From an uncultured Porphyromonadaceae bacterium (GTDB taxonomy: Bacteria > Bacteroidota > Bacteroidia > Bacteroidales > Muribaculaceae), in contig URQP01000019.1 in NCBI GenBank assembly GCA_900550025.1, positions 1 through 27,573 on the forward strand: 27,573 nt of DNA, in the 5' to 3' direction. The notes below the pieces were generated by a model. The model saw only the letters and a list, made by a program, of their open reading frames with translations. It had not been told where the DNA came from and searched no databases. Positions 23,991 to 27,573 of this stretch are shown here, piece by piece (position 1 is the first letter of the stretch; each line of letters starts with the position of its first letter). A program made the translations under genes and the position numbers.

Positions 23991-25001
23991 TTACTTGTTG
24001 AGGGCGGTAGCCACGTCAACGGCGCAAGCTACTGTGCAGCCTACCATCGGGTTGTTGCCGATTCCGAGGAATCCCATCATCTCCACGTGAGCCGGTACGG
24101 ACGAAGAGCCTGCGAACTGTGCATCGCTGTGCATACGTCCCATAGTGTCGGTCATACCGTAGGAAGCAGGACCTGCAGCCATGTTGTCAGGATGGAGCGT
24201 GCGTCCTGTTCCACCGCCGGAAGCTACCGAGAAGTAAGGCTTGCCTGCGAGTGTGCGCTCTTTCTTGTATGTACCTGCTACCGGGTGCTGGAAGCGTGTC
24301 GGGTTTGTCGAGTTACCTGTGATGGAAACGTCAACGCCTTCTTTCCACATGATTGCAACGCCTTCGCGTACATCGTCAGCACCGTAGCATTTCACTTTCG
24401 CGCGCGGACCTTTTGAATAAGGTATCTCACGGACAACTTTCAATTCGCCGGTGAAATAGTCGAATTCTGTCTGTACGTATGTGAATCCGTTGATGCGGGA
24501 GATAATCATTGCAGCGTCTTTGCCGAGACCGTTGAGGATAACGCGCAACGGTTCTTTGCGCACTTTGTCGGCCTTAGCGGCGATTTTGATGGCTCCTTCA
24601 GCGGCTGCGAACGACTCGTGGCCGGCAAGGAAAGCGAAGCATTTTGTCTCTTCGCGGAGAAGGCGCGCTGCAAGATTGCCGTGTCCGAGACCTACTTTGC
24701 GGTCGTCGGCAACTGAACCCGGAATGCAGAACGACTGCAAGCCGATACCTATTGCCTCGGCAGCGTCAGCGGCATTCTTGCATCCTTTCTTCAACGCGAT
24801 TGCGCAACCTACCACGTAAGCCCATTTTGCGTTTTCGAAGCAGATTGGCTGTGTCTCCTCACAAGTCTTGTAAGGGTCGATGCCGGCAGCGTCGCAAATT
24901 GCGTTAGCCTCTTCAATATCTTTGATGCCATTTTCGTTCAAGGCAGCGAGAATCTGCTTGATACGGCGGTCCTGACTTTCAAATTTCACTTCTCTAATCA
25001 T
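23991..25001 (-). CDS. GGGtGRT family protein, function unknown, partner of an Fe-S scaffold-like protein
   Basis: This 336-residue soluble protein carries the motif that names its family, GGGTGRT, at residues 262-268 (SVASGGGTGRTLHPDNMA). It is rich in cysteine (at 36, 47, 54, 66, 74, 92, 121, 205, 322 and 326), including C-x6-C (47/54) and C-x3-C (322/326), which could hold a metal or cluster. LGHGNLAARLLREE and FLAGHESFAAAEGAIKI are other ungapped, helix-rich segments. No signal peptide or membrane helix is seen. The gene lies downstream of the scaffold-like gene with a 15-base gap and a strong AAGGAGG site. Family members occur in anaerobes and tend to sit beside such a scaffold-like gene, as I recall. 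The activity is not established. Confidence 0.9.
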   Translation of the reverse strand: MIREVKFESQDRRIKQILAALNENGIKDIEEANAICDAAGIDPYKTCEETQPICFENAKWAYVVGCAIALKKGCKNAADAAEAIGIGLQSFCIPGSVADDRKVGLGHGNLAARLLREETKCFAFLAGHESFAAAEGAIKIAAKADKVRKEPLRVILNGLGKDAAMIISRINGFTYVQTEFDYFTGELKVVREIPYSKGPRAKVKCYGADDVREGVAIMWKEGVDVSITGNSTNPTRFQHPVAGTYKKERTLAGKPYFSVASGGGTGRTLHPDNMAAGPASYGMTDTMGRMHSDAQFAGSSSVPAHVEMMGFLGIGNNPMVGCTVACAVDVATALNK

Positions 25002-25008
25002 GATCTTT

Positions 25009-25015
25009 CCTCCTT
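25009..25015 (-). promoter_or_regulatory. Strong Shine-Dalgarno sequence for the GGGtGRT gene
   Basis: On the minus strand AAGGAGG is 7 bases before the ATG at 25001. Most genes in this window lack such a match. It ties translation of the GGGtGRT gene closely to the end of its upstream partner, whose stop is one base away. Confidence 0.8.
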
Positions 25016-25016
25016 A

Positions 25017-25709
25017 TTATTCTTTACGTGGATCAATATATTTAACAGCATCCGCAAAACGTCCGTATGTGCCTTTGGCTTTTTCGATGGCTTCTTTCGG
25101 GTCGGTACCGTTCTTTATCATCTCCATCATCTTGCCGAGGTGGATGAACTCGTAGCCGATTACCTGATTCTCCTCGTCGAGGGCCATACGTGTGCAGTAG
25201 CCTTCGGCCATTTCCAAGTAGCGTGTTCCGGTTTTCGTAGTGCCGAACATCGTTCCTACTTGGCTACGCAAACCTTTGCCGAGGTCTTCCAAAGAAGCGC
25301 CGATTGCGAGACCGCCTTCGGAGAATGCCGATTGTGTGCGGCCGTAGACGATTTGCAGGAATAGTTCGCGCATTGCAGTGTTGATGGCGTCGCATACGAG
25401 GTCGGTGTTCAACGCTTCAAGCAGAGTCTTGCCCGGAAGGATTTCCGATGCCATGGCTGCCGAGTGGGTCATACCGGAGCAGCCGATAGTCTCTACCAAT
25501 GCCTCTTGGATGATTCCGTCCTTGACGTTAAGCGTCAGCTTGCACGCTCCCTGCTGCGGTGCGCACCAGCCGATACCGTGGGTAAGTCCGCTGATATCCT
25601 TGATTTCTTTCGAGCGCACCCATTTGCCCTCTTCGGGAATCGGCGCTGAAGGGTGGTTTGCACCTTTCTTTACACAGCACATTTGCTGTACTTCATGAGT
25701 GTAAATCAT
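25017..25709 (-). CDS. IscU/NifU-like iron-sulfur scaffold-type protein, first gene of the GGGtGRT operon
   Basis: This 230-residue soluble protein resembles the Fe-S scaffold-like proteins found next to GGGtGRT genes. The conserved scaffold-like segment is ETIGCSGMTHSAAMASEILPGKTLLEAL (73-100, with Cys77), similar to the G-C-x-x-S-x-A-S-x-S-x-x-x-x-x-x-x-x-G-x-x-x-x-E pattern of IscU/NifU. Further cysteines at 11/12 (MCCVKKG), 49 and 56 (GWCAPQQGACKL), 106 and 172 could be cluster ligands. The first ATG (25709) is used; a later Met at residue 10 would retain the CC pair but remove the leading residues. A TAnnTTTG promoter lies upstream. Cluster assembly is the analogy; the target protein is unknown, and the adjacent GGGtGRT protein is the obvious candidate. 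Confidence 0.82.
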   Translation of the reverse strand: MIYTHEVQQMCCVKKGANHPSAPIPEEGKWVRSKEIKDISGLTHGIGWCAPQQGACKLTLNVKDGIIQEALVETIGCSGMTHSAAMASEILPGKTLLEALNTDLVCDAINTAMRELFLQIVYGRTQSAFSEGGLAIGASLEDLGKGLRSQVGTMFGTTKTGTRYLEMAEGYCTRMALDEENQVIGYEFIHLGKMMEMIKNGTDPKEAIEKAKGTYGRFADAVKYIDPRKE

Positions 25710-25762
25710 AATGCGTTGTTTTATAGTTTAGTTCTAAAAAATCCGTATGATTTTATTTTCCG

Positions 25763-25793
25763 CAAAGTTACGCAAAATTCGGATAACCGCCAA
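25763..25793 (-). promoter_or_regulatory. Promoter of the scaffold - GGGtGRT operon
   Basis: On the minus strand TAACTTTG (complement of 25763-25770) is a full -7 match, with TTGG (25790-25793) 19 bases upstream as a near -33 box. The start codon at 25709 lies about 54 bases downstream. Confidence 0.6.
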
Positions 25794-25857
25794 CAGCCGT
25801 GTTTCTTAAATTTTCTAATTGCCAGTATTAAATGTCAAAGTTTGCCGAGATTGGAAA

Positions 25858-27246
25858 TTACAAACTTGGTGAAAAATTAATATCCGGAATGATAGTGCTT
25901 GAAAGCTTGTCCTTGATGAGGAATCCCATATAGAGCGGGATTGTTAGGACATCGCCTTCACGTCCTACATTATATTGTCCCAGCTTGATTGCGCTCTTGA
26001 TGTGATATACGTTTTTGTTCTTAAGAATCGTAGCCATACTTTTAGCCTTACTGCTCTTCGCTTTCACTTCAATTATGACGCATTCGTCTTTGAATCTCAC
26101 CAAGAAATCCAATTCCAGTCCGCTGTCTTTATGGAAATAGTATAACTTTTGTCCTGACTTGCATAAAAAATCAGCCATGAGGTTTTCGAAAATTGCTCCT
26201 TTGTATCCAAGAAGATTCCCTTTTAAAATGTCTGTCTGAGTGCCATAGTCGAGCATTGCCATAAATATTCCTATGTCTGTAGTATACAACTTGAAACAGT
26301 CTTGGATGGCATTTCCTTCTAATGGCAATTCCGTAATCCGTGTGTTGTAGCACCTTCTGACTATTCCGGCATCTTCCAGCCATTGTATGCTTCCGGAGTA
26401 TTGAGACGCTCGTCCGCCCTTTCTGACTATGGAATATTGAAATTTCTTGTTCTCCTTGGCCAATTGTTTCGGTATCGACTCAAAGCATTCCCGGATATGA
26501 GGTTTGTCTGTGTCAGCCGCGTATTTTACCATATCCTCTTCGTATTCTGCAATAAGGTTGCGTTGCAGTTTGTATATAAGCTCGATGTTTTTAGATTCAA
26601 GATAGCAATTTACAACTTCAGGGAGACCTCCGACTATGACGTATCTGTAGAGTAATTCAGTCATTGCTTTGTGGATTCCGTCAGGAACGGCTTTCTCGTT
26701 GTCGAAGTATGATTTAACGGCATCAATGATAGTGTCGCTTATGCCGTTTGCCCATAGGAACTCCTCGAAATCTAATGGATGCATATCTACGATGGTTTCA
26801 TATCCTACGGGTACAGAGTCTTGCCCTTCATCATCCTTGCTTTTATTTCTGCTTTTGCCGTAGCCTTTTACTCCTAAGAGGGAGCCTGTTGCAATGACAT
26901 CGAAACGGCCGTCTATATGAAATGACTTAAGTGCGGTTTTTGCTTCCTTGCATTCTTGAATCTCGTCAAGGATAATGCATGTTTTTCCTTCGATGAAACG
27001 GCTGCCTTTAATAAGTGCTGACAGGTTGAGGACAATGGTGTCAACATCTAAATTGCCGGTAAACGCAGCTTTTTTGTCTGGCTCAAGAATGAAGTTCATA
27101 TAAACCACGCTTTCATAATTCTCTTTTGCGAATTTCTGGACAATATATGTCTTTCCACACTGGCGTATGCCTTTTATTACAAGAGGTTTTCTGTCCGTGG
27201 ATTTCTTCCACTCGTTAAAAAAAGTTTCTATTTTTCTTCTAAGCAT
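25858..27246 (-). CDS. AAA (AAA_14) ATPase with DUF4143 domain
   Basis: This is a 462-residue protein using the ATG at 27246 (MLRRKIETFF). The longer frame to 27378 runs through the promoter and repeat array and is rejected. Walker A is GIRQCGKT (26-33), preceded by RKPLVIK, and Walker B is CIILDEIQE (90-98). HPLDFEEFLWANG (156-168) and RYVIVGGLPEVV are typical of AAA_14 proteins. The C-terminal DUF4143 part has E354 in GAIFENLMADFL, D380 in LELDFLV and E393/K395 in IIEVKAK, the layout of a PD-(D/E)XK-like fold. Family members are frequent in Bacteroidetes; their biological role is poorly defined. It is a single gene behind a four-fold repeat array. Confidence 0.9.
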   Translation of the reverse strand: MLRRKIETFFNEWKKSTDRKPLVIKGIRQCGKTYIVQKFAKENYESVVYMNFILEPDKKAAFTGNLDVDTIVLNLSALIKGSRFIEGKTCIILDEIQECKEAKTALKSFHIDGRFDVIATGSLLGVKGYGKSRNKSKDDEGQDSVPVGYETIVDMHPLDFEEFLWANGISDTIIDAVKSYFDNEKAVPDGIHKAMTELLYRYVIVGGLPEVVNCYLESKNIELIYKLQRNLIAEYEEDMVKYAADTDKPHIRECFESIPKQLAKENKKFQYSIVRKGGRASQYSGSIQWLEDAGIVRRCYNTRITELPLEGNAIQDCFKLYTTDIGIFMAMLDYGTQTDILKGNLLGYKGAIFENLMADFLCKSGQKLYYFHKDSGLELDFLVRFKDECVIIEVKAKSSKAKSMATILKNKNVYHIKSAIKLGQYNVGREGDVLTIPLYMGFLIKDKLSSTIIPDINFSPSL

Positions 27247-27269
27247 AGTTTGATTGTATTCTTGTGATG

Positions 27270-27277
27270 CAAAGTTA
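27270..27277 (-). promoter_or_regulatory. -7 promoter box of the DUF4143 ATPase gene
   Basis: TAACTTTG on the minus strand (complement of 27270-27277) is a perfect -7 element, with no TTTG at the -33 distance. Its upstream side touches the first repeat of the array, and the leader before the ATG at 27246 is only about 20 bases. Confidence 0.55.
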
Positions 27278-27392
27278 CACTTTTTCGAGCGAATATTGTC
27301 GATTGTGATACATTTTTTCAAATGAATAATCTGTGATGATTGCATTTTTTTAAGCGAATATTGCCAGTTGTGGCACATTTTTTCAAACGAAT
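27278..27392 (-). repeat. Four 17-bp direct repeats at 32-33 bp spacing upstream of the DUF4143 ATPase
   Basis: On the minus strand the unit is approximately ATTCGYTTGAAAAAATG. Copies (plus-strand coordinates) are 27278-27294, 27311-27327, 27343-27359 and 27376-27392, starting 33, 32 and 33 bases apart. The 15-16 base gaps are related but less conserved. Such regular spacing, about three DNA turns, ending exactly at a promoter -7 box suggests a cooperative regulator-binding array. Confidence 0.8.
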
Positions 27393-27505
27393 CGGATGTT
27401 TTGCACTGAAAAACTCCAATCTTTCGACAATAGTTTTAATTTGTTGTAAAACATAATGAATCAGGCAATAAGCGGATGGTTGATGGTTTTGACGTAAAAA
27501 AGTAG

Positions 27506-27513
27506 TAATTTTG
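27506..27513 (+). promoter_or_regulatory. Possible -7 box for the CvpA-like gene
   Basis: TAATTTTG fits TAnnTTTG, 20 bases before the ATG at 27534. TTTG at 27488-27491 is 14 bases upstream, shorter than typical, so the -33 box is doubtful. Confidence 0.35.
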
Positions 27514-27533
27514 CGTCGGAATTGAGAATCAGG

Positions 27534-27573
27534 ATGGCATTTATCGATTTGTTGATATTGGCTTTGATTGTAG
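27534..27573 (+). CDS. Start of a CvpA-like membrane protein, cut by the window edge
   Basis: The frame from the ATG at 27534 gives MAFIDLLILALIV before the sequence ends. This resembles the N-terminus of CvpA family inner-membrane proteins, which begin M-x-x-I-D-x-x-I-L-x-I-V. Only 13 residues are visible, so the family call is a guess; the reading is supported by the upstream -7 box and AGG before the ATG. Confidence 0.45.
   Translation, partial: MAFIDLLILALIV

Noticed and set aside
27278..27392. Possible CRISPR array (regular repeats separated by short spacers)
   Set aside because: The repeats are only 17 bp, spacers are 15-16 bp and related to each other, there are four units, and no cas gene is present. 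The array touches a promoter box, which fits regulator binding.

Overview
The window looks like chromosome of an anaerobic Bacteroidales bacterium, possibly gut Muribaculaceae. The reasons are: Bacteroidetes-type promoters (TTTG and TAnnTTTG boxes) before many genes, few strong Shine-Dalgarno sequences, a parA-parB-DUF5683-MltD cluster, secreted proteins with Por_Secre_tail-like C-termini, and a GGGtGRT / Fe-S scaffold pair. The family-level placement is an inference.

Layout. 1-890: AT-rich, fragmentary accessory DNA with the C-terminal end of an unidentified protein (perhaps mobilisation-related), two small membrane proteins and a frameshifted remnant. 937-1048: a dispersed structured repeat. 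1188-1261: tRNA-Asp (minus), with its own promoter and terminator. 1312-2532: an MFS exporter, preceded by a 58-bp direct repeat (period 76) that carries a promoter. 2843-3976: a GNAT-like protein. 4160-8648: parA, parB, a DUF5683 membrane protein and a four-LysM lytic transglycosylase, all on the plus strand. 8645-9319: a convergent GYF_2/dispanin membrane protein. 9648-18058: two large secreted proteins rich in F5/8 type C (discoidin) domains; the second is a GH81 endo-beta-1,3-glucanase. A second copy of the dispersed repeat lies between them in opposite orientation. 18134-19303: Fe-dependent alcohol dehydrogenase (minus). 19564-21485: CNNM/CBS transporter and DedA protein, translationally coupled. 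21664-23911: XRE-cupin regulator and AMP-forming acyl-CoA synthetase. 23991-25709: GGGtGRT protein and a NifU/IscU-like protein (minus operon). 25858-27246: AAA/DUF4143 ATPase (minus) behind four 17-bp repeats at 32-33 bp spacing. 27534-end: start of a CvpA-like gene.

How the genes work together. ParA/ParB segregate the chromosome, and the linked DUF5683 and MltD proteins act at the envelope. The discoidin protein and the GH81 enzyme form a likely secreted glucan-binding and glucan-cutting pair; no SusC/SusD genes are present. CNNM and DedA are probably membrane ion and lipid transporters made from one mRNA. The XRE-cupin protein probably controls the acyl-CoA synthetase downstream.

The best candidates for an undescribed system are the GGGtGRT / scaffold operon, whose function as far as I know is not established, and the repeat-array promoter of the DUF4143 ATPase. 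Nothing in the window is an obvious defence island, prophage or CRISPR array.
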